This document shows positions 9,998-22,204 of a stretch of 64,000 bases of DNA, piece by piece. The first letter of the stretch is position 1. Each line of letters starts with the position of its first letter. Source of the stretch: Ephydatia muelleri (taxonomy: Eukaryota > Porifera > Demospongiae > Spongillida > Spongillidae); the NCBI GenBank assembly GCA_013339895.1, contig JABACO010000019.1, forward strand, positions 5,470,484 to 5,534,483. Reading direction: 5' to 3'. Made by a program: the position numbers and the translations under genes. The notes under the pieces are model-generated. The model was not told the DNA's origin and made no database searches. It saw only the letters and a program-made list of their open reading frames with translations.

Positions 9998-12925
9998 TTA
10001 ATAGCCGTGCTTTACCAATGGAGACACAACACAAACACAATCTTCTCCGTAATCAAATTGAATGTACTGATTGTTTGCAATAGCACACCTATTTGCTATA
10101 CGGCTCACAGGTATAAATGATGCTGGACCCTCACTTTCAAACAAGGTTGTCACAACTCTAATTGGGTCAGGGAAGTGATTCTCCCTAGGATGCTTTCCAT
10201 ACCAAGTAACTTTGGCAAACAGGTGGTCTGTATTTTTCATGCTGGGTTCGTCCGAAACATCAATACGATATGCATGCTTCAAGAAATACTGCACAATTCC
10301 AAATCTGTATGATGCAGCAGTGTGTAGGTTGACTTGCCCATCAGAATCATACCAGGATGCCATAACCACTGCAGAACGTTGAGATTTTGATTTTGCTGAC
10401 AAAAAACGTTCTCCGTGTATTTCAATATCACTGCAAATCAAATGTCGACGAGAAACTGGCTGCTCAAATTGGTTTATATTGGGATATAGTATGTGATACA
10501 CAGCCGACAAAGCAGTAAGTTCTATGTCATTTAAATATCTTTCATAACACTTTGAAAGAATTGCATGATGGTTTGATGAAAATATAGCATTAATTTTGTC
10601 ACCATATATATTTCTGGCATACATGTCTTGCTTATTAACATCCGCAATGGTTGACTGAAGAGATCCAACATGACATTCAGAAATTATGCAAGATTGGATG
10701 AAATCATGAAGGGGACAATCGAGTGATGAGTCACTTGCACATGATACAATATTCTGATAGGATGTAAATTTTCTCATTATCTGCATCTCAGGACTCCTCC
10801 AATTATTAATGAACGATCCCATCACTCCATTATAGCGCTCAAATGGAAATACCCAAAAGGATGAAATTGGCCCAAAGTCTATTATGCAATCTTTAAGATG
10901 TGCATGAAGATGCATGTTTGGTGTGCATGCTGTCTTTCCATACAGCTCTTCAAATGTTTTACAAAATCCAATTATTTTGGTGTCTGCTAATGAAACATCA
11001 TCAGGTGACAGTGATGACTGGGACAAAATGATTGATGCCTCAACAAATATTGTCCAACATGCATAATCCCTTTCTGGTAGAATACCTTTCAGTGCATATA
11101 ATGAATAAATATTTGTCCAATTACGCCACTGGTCTGCAGTGAGTTCACTAAATTTAGAACTTATTTTATACGGTATGCGTCCTATCTCAATTGGAACAAG
11201 CATACTATCAATTCTAGTTTGTATAATATCAAAGTCAGCATTTCCTAAAATTCCCCTATCCTTCCATATGCTTACAACATGCTTTGCTGTTCCTAAATAC
11301 ATATTGTGCATGGCATCTGTCACATGCTGTCTTATGATATCAAAGTAAGGAAGACGTAAAAGTTCACTGTATCTGACACTATTCTTTTTAATTACTTGCT
11401 GTACTTCTGTTGGGGTCCTTGCAGATTCCAATTCATGAATTGCCAGTAGATGTTGTTCCATACTTCGTGGAATCCAAGCATCTCTATCAAAGCCTGAATA
11501 ATCTAGCTTCTCTCCAAAGGACAGGCAGGTAAAAGATTTTAAACATTTAGAACACCCCATGGTAGCTGAATGACCAGAAAATCCGCACACCTTTCTAGTT
11601 GCAGGTACATCACAGGACACTGCAAGTAATGCACCACGAATACATATTGGTAAATCACATGAAGGAGAATCTATTGTTATTCCTTCCCATAAGACTAAGA
11701 GTTCATTCACAAGTGGCTTTAAGTAAGGATTGGGTTCCTTTGGACCAGGTATACAACCCACAATAGTGACATTCTCCAACTTATATCGTTCTGATCTTGG
11801 TAAATTTAGAATAGCAAGATAAATTACACCTATACTGTATTGTGTGTGTTCATAAGGTTGAAACCAATCCACGTTAAGGATTAAACCTAAATTGTATGGT
11901 ATATCCAAAAAGGGTCTTCCATTTACAACAGTAAACTCATTCCATATTGCACCATCATAAATGTCAACATATTTTCCATTGAAACTTCTAGACATCCATC
12001 CATCCAAATTAGAATAAATGCTCTTTCTGGTTATTAGGCTTTTAATTGTTTTTAATATACTACTATAAATGTATGTTTTTTGAGGTAAAGTCTTAGACAT
12101 TATTGAAAACTTGACTACTTTGCAAATTAAGGACTGGCAAGCAACTCTATGGCTCTTATGAGGGGTGATTTGGAAATGGTACATGTGAGCACTTATTTTG
12201 ATTGGAAAATATCACGGCCTTTGCTTCACCACATAGAGTATCACACTTCGGACACATAACATACTGCAGAAGTTCTCTTTGTTCAACACTCAGTCTTGTT
12301 CTCATTGCATTCAGTGAAGAAGGAAATTGATTCATTAGGAGCTTTAATGATGAGTTGGATGGAACTATTAGTGAGATTAGAGCAATCATGAATTTTAGGA
12401 AAGAAAGAAGAAGTTGCATTCCTCTGTCTGGTACATGAAATTTGAGTTGATAATAATTGAGGAACAGACATATGGCACCAAAAGGAAACTGTTTATCGTC
12501 GGATGCGAACCAACCGGTCTTAGAACCTTCAGGAGTGCTACAGCCTGTGCAATCAAAGGCTAAGTCCTCGTAATCTGAATCGAGGACGACTTCTGTTTCC
12601 TGATAAGCATCTGCGTTTTCCATTACATTAACATTTCTGTCTTCGAGATGCAAGTCATCAGCCGCGGAAGTTGGCTGCTCTTCCGCCTCTTCGGTGCACA
12701 GCGTGTACCTGTCGTTCACGTTATCCATATCGCTGCTCTCTTCTTCCATATCAACGCTGAGGTTACTTGTTTCTTGTGACGTACATGTATTAGTACCCTT
12801 TGTCGTATGACATTCCTTTGTCTGCATTCTGACCAAAGCGGGACATCCATTTCGTCGCATATGCCTGTAATAGACAGATCGTGATAAGTCTTGTTGACAC
12901 ATCCAGCATCTGTATCGCTTATATA
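9998..12925 (-). pseudogene. CACTA-1 transposase (tnp2/EnSpm type), frameshifted and separated from its start
   Basis: After the CACTA-2 junction the frame begins with the zinc-binding motif YRCWMCQQDLSRSVYYRH and an acidic stretch (MEEESSDMD). A CPKC...C segment follows, then the transposase core: GLILNVDWFQPYEHTQYS, IVGCIPGPKEPNPYLKPL, DAMHNMYLGTAKH and, in the DUF4218-like end, PNMHLHAHL ... SFWVFPFERYNG. Candidate catalytic acids are D of NVDWF, D of DAMHN and E of FERYNG. A one-base length change in a C run (G4 at 12162-12165 on the plus strand) shifts frame between FPNHP and HKSHR, giving two overlapping frames (12974-12156 and 12184-9998). The natural start codon lies at 15790-15788, beyond CACTA-2. 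The length would be about 1000 residues, normal for animal EnSpm transposases. Confidence 0.9.
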
Positions 12926-13250
12926 CACTGTGCCAATTAAATGTTTTCCGACCGTGTAGAATGCGTGTATGCACTCTGCCTACACGTGTTTAACTCTTGC
13001 GGTAAACATGCACGGTGTATACAGCAGTGGATAACTAGTGGAAGGAGACTGTCTTACACTCTAGTGTATAACTTATGGATAACAACTGTGTAAAACGCCG
13101 TGTATGGAGATGATAACAAGCGTACAACAAGCGTATTTAGAGTGAATGCAACACGAAACTATCTCTGTATAACTCCGCATATTTATGACGCGTTGTGACG
13201 ATTGCATATGCTTATTTTTATTTTTATAATAGTAGGAAAAGAAAATTAAT
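12926..13250. repeat. CACTA 5' terminal region, copy in CACTA-2
   Basis: Begins CACTGTGCCAATTAA and holds repeated GTGTATAC, GGATAACTAG, GTGTATAACTTATGG and CGTACAACAAGCG motifs. It matches, reversed, 31180-31456 in CACTA-1 nearly base for base. Homology continues into the accessory-gene 3' end, which shows that this gene belongs to the element. Confidence 0.85.
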
Positions 13251-13340
13251 CAAATCAAAACGTATATGCAGGTACATGTAAATACAGTGCATGAGCACAT
13301 GATCTGAGATGCCACCAAATTAAAGTCTCAGTGTTCGCGG

Positions 13341-14200
13341 CTAGGATTTCACCATCCAGGCTTGCAAACCAGCCGGGGCCTGTAACTGGAGAAGAGATCC
13401 ATCAATCCTTTCTTTCCTGGCCACTTTCCATGTGTCTGTTCCCCGTCTATCCAGCTCATCCATGCATCCAATTGTGTATTCTTCCGATCTCCAGCTAGGC
13501 CGTCTTCTTTCTATTTTCCCATCACCCGTAGTTTCTTCCTCCGACATCATGCCAATTGCAATGCACTTCCATGCCTCCATTTCTTCATTTGTAAGGAGGA
13601 CTTTACTGCGGCGCTCCCAAAGCTAGTTAATGACACTACATTCGTAACGCTATGATTATATCACAACGTACCCTTTGCTGCCTTGCTCGCGCGCTTATTC
13701 GTCTTTGGCGGTCGTCAGTAGCTAGTTGAATAAATCAAACAAATCGAACAGAACATGTGACTTACACTGTACTTCTATTCCTGATGAAGTCTTACAAACT
13801 CCTTCGTTGTGGGGACTTTCCAAACTATATGCATGTGAATAAAACTTTTAGCCGAATTTACAAAAGCATACTTGCTTACGGCTCTTCGGTTCTGAGTTGT
13901 GAACCTTCATCGAAAGATTTTAAAAGTTCGTGTACACTGCTCTACTCGATTGAAAGCATGCATGCATTGAGCAAATGAATGGCTGCTAATTTAGCTTGGC
14001 AAACCTGAAGACACAACGGAGTACGTCTTTTCCTTTTTGCAGGCTCTGCTGGGGCCTCTGATGTATATATACAAGTCCCTTTATCAGCCTCTAACGCCTG
14101 CACTTTGATTTCAAGGGTACTCAATTTCCCTCCATTTTTCATTCACTTTGGCCATCTCATTGGCGACAAGTGATTTGACGTCATGATCTACTGGAGCTGC
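13341..14200 (-). pseudogene. CACTA-2 accessory gene copy (coiled-coil, then MSEEE/WRS tail)
   Basis: The last exon (about 13625-13341) reads LWERRSKVL then NEEMEAWKC, MMSEEETTGDG, RRPSWRSEE, MDELDRRGTDTW and ends WMVKS. Farther upstream on the minus strand (14142-13942) lies LSTLEIKVQALEADK, a coiled-coil-like heptad stretch, and KRKRRTPLCLQ. The gene is divergent from the transposase and ends just before the CACTA 5' terminus. The MSxEE / PxWRS / LDR pattern belongs to a family of uncharacterised sponge and cnidarian proteins as I remember them. Several exons between the two regions are eroded in this copy. Confidence 0.6.
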
Positions 14201-14279
14201 ATGGTGTTCTACTACCGCGAGAGATGACAGATCTTAGTGACGCAAGGTCATCATTATAAGGAAGTGCTTTATTTACTGG

Positions 14280-14440
14280 TACACACACACCGTGACACAC
14301 ACACACACACACACACACATACACAGACACACACACACAAACACACACCGGCACACACACACACACACACGCACACACACACACACGCGCACACAACACG
14401 CACACACACCGGCACACACACAGACACGCACACACACTAT
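14280..14440. repeat. CA microsatellite of the CACTA 5' region (short allele)
   Basis: (CA)n with G/T interruptions. It is the counterpart of the longer GT array at 16173-16500 in the other palindrome arm, so the two copies differ by slippage. Confidence 0.9.
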
Positions 14441-14778
14441 CTGCGGAGGGTATTCTTGCCGGAGGTGTTACTTCACTCGTTTCTATTGAATATTAGAACA
14501 CATGCAACTTTGTATTCCATCACGTGTAACATACTTATGTGACAAATTCGAGACGAAGATCTTCCAGCTGATCCGTAAAACGATTCAGCATTTTGCAGGC
14601 CTATCTCAGGTGAAACTTCATCGGAGTCGACGAAACTGTTAGGTCCATCAAACGACTCGAGCAGTCGATTTTCAATGAATCATACTCCGCAGCTGCCCAT
14701 CCATGCGCACGTGCATTTCGTCATAATTTTCAAATTTCTAATTTCACATCAGCTTTTATTTTTACCCTCGTACAAAAC

Positions 14779-15193
14779 ATGGAAGGACTAAATAAGCGAT
14801 ATAGATGCTGGATGTGTCAACAAGACTTATCACGATCTGTCGATTACAGGCATGTGCGACGAAATGGATGTTCCGCTTTGGTCAGAATGCCGACAAATCA
14901 ATGTCATACGACAAAGAATACTAATACATCACAAGAAAGAAATAACTTCAGTGTTGATATGGAAGAAGAGAGCAGCGATATGGATAAATTTAAATATGTA
15001 TGGTGATAAAATTAATGCAGTATTTGCATCAAACCATCATGCAATTCTTTCAAAGTGTTATGAAAGGTATTTAAATGACGCAGTACTTACTGCTTTGTCG
15101 GCTGTGTATCACATACTATATCCCAATATAAACCAATTTGAGCAGCCAGTATCTCGCCGACATTTGATTTGCAGTGATATTGAAATACACTAA
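14779..15193 (+). pseudogene. CACTA-2 transposase remnant, N-terminus joined to C-terminus
   Basis: Starts MEGLNKRYRCWMCQQDLSRS, nearly identical to the CACTA-1 N-terminal zinc motif, and continues to MEEESSDMDKF. It then jumps to the far C-terminal part (YGDKINAVFASNHHAILSKC, then PVSRRHLICSDIEIH). The catalytic core, over 500 residues, is missing. The two parts are in different frames (14779-15006 and 14852-15193). It cannot encode an active transposase, so CACTA-2 needs enzyme supplied in trans. It also reveals where the full-length start codon lies. Confidence 0.88.
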
Positions 15194-15474
15194 GAACGTT
15201 GTTCAGCAAAATCAAAATCTCAACGTTCTGCAGTGGTTATGGCATCCTGCATGGTATGATTCTGATGGGAAAGTCAACCTGCACACTACTGCATCATACG
15301 TATTTGGAATTGTGCAGTATTTCTTGAAGCATGCATATCGTATTGATGTTTCGGACGAACCCAGCATGAAATGTATACTGACCACTTGTTTGCTAACGTT
15401 ACTTGACGGCAAAAGTCAGCAATACAATCACGTTTGCAGTTGTGACTCACCATGCCCATCCCCGGCATAACGAC

Positions 15475-15773
15475 AAGTTAAATTCTCGGTTATACGCCTC
15501 AGGATATACAAAGCTTATCCAGGTTGAATGCGGTCGTTATACGAAAAGTTTAAGCACGCAATCCACACCTCGGTGTATAACATGCGTAAGTAGACTGAAA
15601 CGCTTGTTATACATCTAGAGCAACGCGCGTTATACGCCATAGTGGATAACACGTGTACTTCGAGCGACTACACAAGTTATACATCAAATGTATGCGCAGC
15701 ATGTACACACACGCGTACAACACGTGTAAAACGGGCGGATACACCTTGTGGATAATTTCAATTTGGCATGGTG
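15475..15773. repeat. CACTA-2 3' terminal region
   Basis: GTTATACGCC, GTGTATAACATGCG, GTTATACATC and GTGGATAACACG motifs lead to the GGCATGGTG end. This is the reverse complement of CACTA-1's 8943-9236. It ends at 15773, and the CACTA-1 sequence TTATTTGGCCC follows. Confidence 0.8.
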
Positions 15774-15790
15774 TTATTTGGCCCTTCCAT
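15774..15790 (-). other. CACTA-1 transposase start codon, cut off by CACTA-2
   Basis: On the minus strand ATGGAAGGGCCAAATAA matches CACTA-2's ATGGAAGGACTAAATAA at 14779, which continues into the zinc motif. In CACTA-1 the next codons lie at 12925 after CACTA-2. The short leader ACCCTCGTACAAA upstream is shared. This site fixes the true N-terminus of the transposase. Confidence 0.75.
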
Positions 15791-16170
15791 GCTTTGTACG
15801 AGGGTAAAAATAAAAGCTGATGTGAAATTCGAAATTTGACAATTATGACGAAATGCACGTGCGCATGGGCAGCTGCGGAGTATGATTCATTGAAATCGAC
15901 TGCTTGAGTCTTTTGATGGACAGGTACACGTATTCACCAAGAAGATCATTATATTCTGGTCCTAACAGTTTCGTTGACTCTCATGAAGTTTCACCGGAGA
16001 TAGGCCTGCAAAATGCTGAATCGTTTTACTGATCAGCTGGAAGATCTTCGTCTCGAATTTGTCACATAAGTATGTTACACATTATGGAATACAATTTTGC
16101 ATGTGTTCTACATCTAAATATTAATAGGAACGAGTCAAGTAACACCTCCGGCAAGAATACCCTCCGCAGG

Positions 16171-16507
<337 letters not shown>

Positions 16508-16604
16508 CCAGTACATGCACTTCGACAATTTTTGGTTCTATATGCAACAATTTATATAGTTTTTCTTTTAAATAAAGCACTTCCTTACAATGATGACATT
16601 GCGT

Positions 16605-17437
16605 CACCAGATCTGTCATCTCTCGCGGTAGTAGAACACCAGCTCCAGTAGATGCGGTTTCTGCTATGTGGCATGACGTCAAATCACTTGTCGCCAATGA
16701 GATGGCCAAAGTGAATGAAAAAATGGAGGGAATCTGTCAGAAATTGAGTACCCTTGAAATCAAAGTGCAGGCGTTAGAGGCTGATAAAGGGACTTGTACA
16801 TCAGAGGCCCCAGCAGAGCCTGCAAAAAGGAAAAGACGTACTCCGTTGTGTCTTCAGGTTTGCCAAGCTAAATTAGCAGCCATTCATTTGCTCAATGCAT
16901 GCATGCTTTCAATCGAGTAGAGCAGTGTACACAAACTTTTAAAATCTTTCAATGAAGGTTCACAACTCAGAACCGAAGAACCGTAAGCAAGCATGGATTT
17001 GTCAGTTCTGCTAAAATTAAATTTTGATTCACATGCATACAGTTTGGAAAGTCCCCACAACGAAGGAGTTTGTAAGAAACTTTATCAGGAACTAAGTGAA
17101 TTTCAATACATTGAAGTACAGTGTAAGTCACATGTGTTTTGTTCCAATTCGTTCATTTGTTCGATTTATTCAATATCTATTCTATTCTCTAGCTGCACTA
17201 AGAACTTACAGGAAGTCTCTAAAGCGAGTAGTTACTGTCGACCGCCAAAAACCAATAAACGTTCGAGCAAGGCAGCAAAGGGTACGTTTGTGATATAATC
17301 ATAGCGTTACGAATGTAATGTAATTAACTAGCTTTGGGAGCGCCGCAGTAAAGTCCTTACAAATGAAGAAATGGAGGCATGGAAGTGCATTGCAACTGGC
17401 ATGATGTCGGAGGAAGAAACTACGGGTGATGGGAAAA
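16605..17437 (+). pseudogene. CACTA-1 accessory gene, 5' and middle exons, cut by MULE1
   Basis: The first clear exon holds MWHDVKSLVANEMAKVNEKM and LSTLEIKVQALEADK (coiled coil), then RKRRTPLCLQ up to a GT. A later exon after TTCTCTAG reads ALRTYRKSLKRVV and INVRARQQR up to GTACGT. The next, after TTAACTAG, reads LWERRSKVLTNEEMEAWKC then MMSEEETTGDGK, where MULE1 starts at 17438. The basic, coiled-coil-plus-arginine composition suggests a nucleic-acid-binding accessory protein, perhaps comparable in role to plant TNPA. That role is inference. Confidence 0.6.
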
Positions 17438-17499
17438 ACCGCGCTGAAGTTAGCCTCACATTCCACAGCCTATCATTCGTAATTCGTTTAACACTTGAG

Positions 17500-18404
17500 G
17501 TGCTAACTTTTGCTCAAGCGGCTGAGTGTATTCATAAGTCATATGACGTCTCCGCTGAGCGTATCATACATGTACTGCAATTTTCAATGGTTTGATGATT
17601 AGCGATCAGCCTGGCAGGCTGCACAGAATTGGCACAATTGGAGTAACGAAACTTGTGAAGTATTATACTTGCTGTTTTTCTACGTGTTTGCATTTAGTAT
17701 GTATTGATTATACTTGCTGTCTAAAATAACAATATAATGAAATGTATTTGAGCAAGCTGGTCCAGCCAGCCAACCAACATGGTTATTTACTAACAGCATA
17801 CATTATTGTAAACAGGAAACGATGGTAGTGTGTGATTAAGAAAGTGTTTTATTGCCTTCTTTCTCTCAAGGTTAAATGTGTTCATCAGTAGAGCTACGAC
17901 AATCTGGAAATGTAAAGAATTTACACATTGTGATTTATGTTCTATTTTCTACCATTGATACATTAACTCACCTCTGGCCAAACTACACACTTGTTTACTA
18001 AAGACAACGACAGGGCAGCCTGTTTTTTAACATCACAGTCAAGTTCTTGAAGATAGTAAAACACTTCTAATACCTGTAAATGGGAGGAATGTTCCTAATG
18101 TCAAATTGATGGGTGAGAATTGTGTACCATGTCAGAACATTCTAAAAGAGGCCAGTACAAATCTTCTTTATGCAGCTGTTTAATTTCATTAAAGTAGATT
18201 TGAAGATCTGATACGGTATCTTTACTCAAGATGGCCCGGAGGGTTGGCTAAAGGATGAATAAATTGTCATGTGTATCAATAATTATTACAGTTTAAACCT
18301 CAAGATCTTTCACAACTCTTCTTATTATGTGTCGTGGAAATGGATAATGCTTACTAGAAAATTAGTTCCAGACATTTAGTAAAGTTCAAATCACTGTAAA
18401 ATGC
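17500..18404. other. MULE1 left subterminal region
   Basis: AT-rich, no gene recognised between the left terminal repeat and the end of the minus-strand genes. Confidence 0.4.
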
Positions 18405-21400
18405 TTACTCCAAGGTTTTTCTTTTGAAGTGTGGGAAGTTCTTCATGTAAAAAGACTTTCCCCATCTCAGTGCAAAGATGTCGTCTGGATCAGGTGCATT
18501 CCTAAAATCAGGCACTAGAAAATCTTGGGGAACACCAGCATTGTGATCACCATCAGTGTCACTGTTGCAATCAGTGTCATTTTCAGCTTCTGCATAACTG
18601 TCATCCTCATCATCAGCTGCATCAATATCACATCCCAAACTTCCAGCATTGGACTCTACAAAGACTGAGATGAATAGTGACATGGCAGCACAGGTTGAAA
18701 AGTCTCACCTTGATCTTGCTTTGCACAAATTGTGCGTTCTGCCTGAGGCAATTTCACTTCTTCATTATGATCCTGTGTACATAAGAGGTGTATTTGAGAT
18801 TAAACACATTGCATTGTCCATTACAGATATGCTGCTGCTTTTCTCCACTATGTGTGTAGGTTGAAGACAAATAGGAGAAATTACAAAAGAAACATGCAAT
18901 AGATATGAACAGTATACCAATTGGCTGTAGATCTCCCACTGAAAGCTCATAAACCATTTGTAATCTAAATGCATCCATTAGTCCCTGCAGATTGCAGCAG
19001 AATCGGATTACAGACCTACTAGACAAATTTATTTTACTTGAGTATGTAGAAGAGGTAGTTGGTCAACAATAAGTCGTGCTGCCTACAAGTATAAAGTAGA
19101 ACACTAAATAAATAAGTCAAGCATGTCAGAATTATGAACAACTCACAAAGCACACAAATACGCCACAATCTGTTGGGTTTCTTTGCATTGGGGAATTACT
19201 CCCCTGAAAAGTAGCTATATCAAACAAGCATATGTTACATTTTGAATCAAAGCAGACCACTGAATCTTGGTATGTCCAATGGTGCATTAAATCCTCAAAG
19301 TCTGATTGATGTCGTAGCTCATTACTGATATATAACCTGTATAACGTGCACACCTGCTAAGTCTGAACAAAATATATGGATAACTTACCAAATCCAGTTC
19401 ACAGCATCAATGTTACTTTGATGCAATGAATCAATACATCTGATCACATGCCTCTGAATGTGCACAACCTATAAGGATTATTACAATGAAGACTTTTTGC
19501 AATGCGTAAATGTACTTACCAATAGGCTCCAATGCTGTGGCTTGTGTACAGGAAAAAGCAAGACTTCATTTTTCAGCAAATCTTTCCCCTATATTGTACA
19601 CTGTATATTCAGCTCGTATTAGTAAAACCTATCTCTTCTTCTTACCTTACAGTACCGTTTCACTGCTGAATATCCCTTTGCTTTTAGCAGAGGTATAAAT
19701 GTAGGATCAAACCACTTTGTCATTATTCCGTGCTGAAACATATCACTATTATACTCCATACAGCCCTGTTAAGGTTATGTAATAATACTTTCTGCATATT
19801 ACTTCTTTGCATAAGCTCAAAATATGAGGCAATTATCTGTAATTGTAAGTTCTTTGCTTCATAACGTCAAAAAAATGGTATTAATGAATTTACCTTGGAG
19901 TCGATCCATCCTCCAGATGCTACATTTATCAGGTCCTGTTTCTCAAGCTGGAATGTTGAACTAGGCATAGGAACCTTGAGCTTAAGCTGAATAGATGAAT
20001 TCTAGCTTGCTTTCCATTACTGCAGAAGCATATTGAAACAATACCTCAGCTTCTAAATGTTCAGGTAGCCCTGGATATCGCTATGTTGTAAAAGGCATCC
20101 TTGTGGTACATAGCAGCAATGTGCTCTGAACATTACACCTACTAGGTTTGAATTAGTTGAGTTTGGAGTCGTCAAATCAGCAGTACATTCATCTAGAAGT
20201 GCCTTTATAAATGTAAAATATAAGTAACCAATATGTAAATGACCGCTAACTTACCACTGCCATTGGTGATGTATACAATGCAAGACAAACATTTTCCTGC
20301 CACAAATGTAATATGAATGAATGTATGAACAAACCACCCTGTACAACCTGCACTTCTTGTGAACATATGTAATCAAATGATGTGATGATGCTGACTTGTG
20401 TGTCACTGTATCTGATCCATTGATCTCTGCTCCTAACAAGGCATGTGTCTATGTGCGTGAAGGAAATTATAATGCAGTGTAAGGTACTATTTCATTTGAA
20501 ATAATATTTACAGTGGCCTTTTCCTGTATGTGTGCCATGATGAATCTGCAGTTTTTTTTAGTAGTACAACGCACATGAATACTACTATACAAAACGCTAG
20601 ATACTTACCACTAGTGCAGAAAGTTCATATTTTGGCTTGTTCGTGGCATGTAAGTATGACACATGCTCTACACTGTATGCACAAATGTGGTTTACAGTTG
20701 TGTACATGAAATTGAAAAGACATTACCATGGCAAAAGAACTCTACAATTCAACTTCTTAGGTTTTCTAGATAGTGAAACTCTATCACAATGAATCATCAT
20801 ATGGCTAGGAAATGAAACTTCCCGACTATGAATGTCCAGATGCTGATTACACTTTTCACACTCCCTGGCAAGATAGAAATGTAACAAACAATGCTTGGGA
20901 CAAATTGAATTTATTACACATGGGGACCTTCCATTTCATTCAAGAAAGAGTCAATCCACATTTTCATCAATTCCATAATACTTATTTCTTGATGCTCTTC
21001 TACACTACAAGATATTACTGACCAATCAGTAGTTTCGCACACAGGCTATACATAATAAATACATAATGTGACAAATTATCTCAATAATTAGATAATACCT
21101 TTGAGCAGCAAATGGCTTTTTTATGCACAGTTGTCGCAAAAAGCTGGCGATACTTGGATAGCACCTATATAGGTATCCAATTCCAAAGGTATTGTTGTGT
21201 ACATGAAAACAGTAACGTTTCAGACACTACCTTGGACCCTGTCATTAGCTGATCAAAAAGTGCAGTAAAACCTTCACAACAGTCGTTTTGACATCCCATT
21301 CTGAGGTAAGCAGCATTCATGGTAAGCAAAGTCTGCAAAAGTAAATAGATAAATTACATTCAATCTGTATTTCATTCTTACTGCCAGACGTGAGGGGTCA

Positions 21401-21483
21401 GAAGGATTATCAGATTTCACCTCAATGCATTCCATCAGATCAACAAATGCCTTTTGAATATGTGAAAGATATTCAATCTTCAT
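18405..21483 (-). CDS. MULE1 Ulp1-like (C48) cysteine protease region, multi-exon
   Basis: Small exons with GT-AG borders form the catalytic module in order. HGIMTKWFDPTFIPLLKAKG ends near 19620. VLLFPVHKPQHWSLL (about 19525-19575, before GTAAGT) holds the catalytic His in HW. VVHIQRHVIRCIDSLHQSN (about 19390-19465) holds the Asp. GSNSPMQRNPTDCGVFVC (about 19135-19215) holds the oxyanion Gln and nucleophile Cys. A final acidic tail (DDEDDSYAEAENDTDC) ends near 18405. This is the H-D-Q-C order of the SUMO protease family. Upstream exons (21483-21240) read MKIEYLSHIQKAFVDLME and MNAAYLRMGCQNDCC and are unassigned. It may be a separate gene or the C-terminal half of the transposase gene, since the strand and orientation are the same. 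Confidence 0.7.
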
Positions 21484-22204
21484 TGCTGGGAAAAACAGTA
21501 GTAGTATATAATATTATACGTATGATTACTCAGATTTGTATACATTTTAGGATAAGATGTAATGGTGTTGTCAGTAATACTTGCAATATAGAATTCAACC
21601 AACACAGATTAGCAGAATTTTCAAGGCCCTTGTTCACTTTTCGTGCTACATCGAGCACAGCTCCATCCTTTTTAAATAGATACCATGTAAATAGGTGGAA
21701 GAACGTGCAAATAATATTACAATTGCGGCCATGTGCGATGATTTCAGCTCAGATGATTCACTTATAATAATAAATTGGATTAAAAGTAAAGTTAATAAAC
21801 ATGATATATATGCACGAGTAACTGTACTTTCTTCACTTACGTTGATTTTACAGCAGAAACAATACATACATCAGAATTTGTGTCAAGATTCACATCATCT
21901 ACCCTACACATATAAGAATTTGCACAACATACAGTTGTGTATTTAACACAAAACCATTTACCTGAGATCTTCAGCTTGTGAAACTTCGACCTTGTGCACA
22001 CTGATACAAAAATAAAAAGTGCAGTAAAACATGAAGGTTATGATTTCGAGCATAGATGAGTACATGTTAATTTAAAATTAAGATATTTCAGAGAACTATA
22101 CCTTAGAGACATGTGGTTTAATGGAGCAACAGGTTTTTGTTGAAATAAACCACACAACCGACTCTGTTGTACATGGTCATTGTTTCGCTTAGACCATTTT
22201 TCCT

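Larger units (their letters stand above)
12926..15773 (+). mobile_element. CACTA-2: internally deleted sister copy, inserted head-on into CACTA-1
   Basis: Runs from CACTGTGCCAATTAA (left) to GGCATGGTG (right), i.e. a whole element in the orientation opposite to CACTA-1. It keeps the 5' terminal region, the accessory gene (minus strand), the transposase start (14779) and the 3' terminal region. The transposase is collapsed to an N-terminal piece joined to a C-terminal piece. It interrupts CACTA-1 about five codons after the transposase ATG. Flanks are ATA and TTA, so a 3-bp TSD is only two-thirds preserved. The body is about 2.85 kb. Confidence 0.85.
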
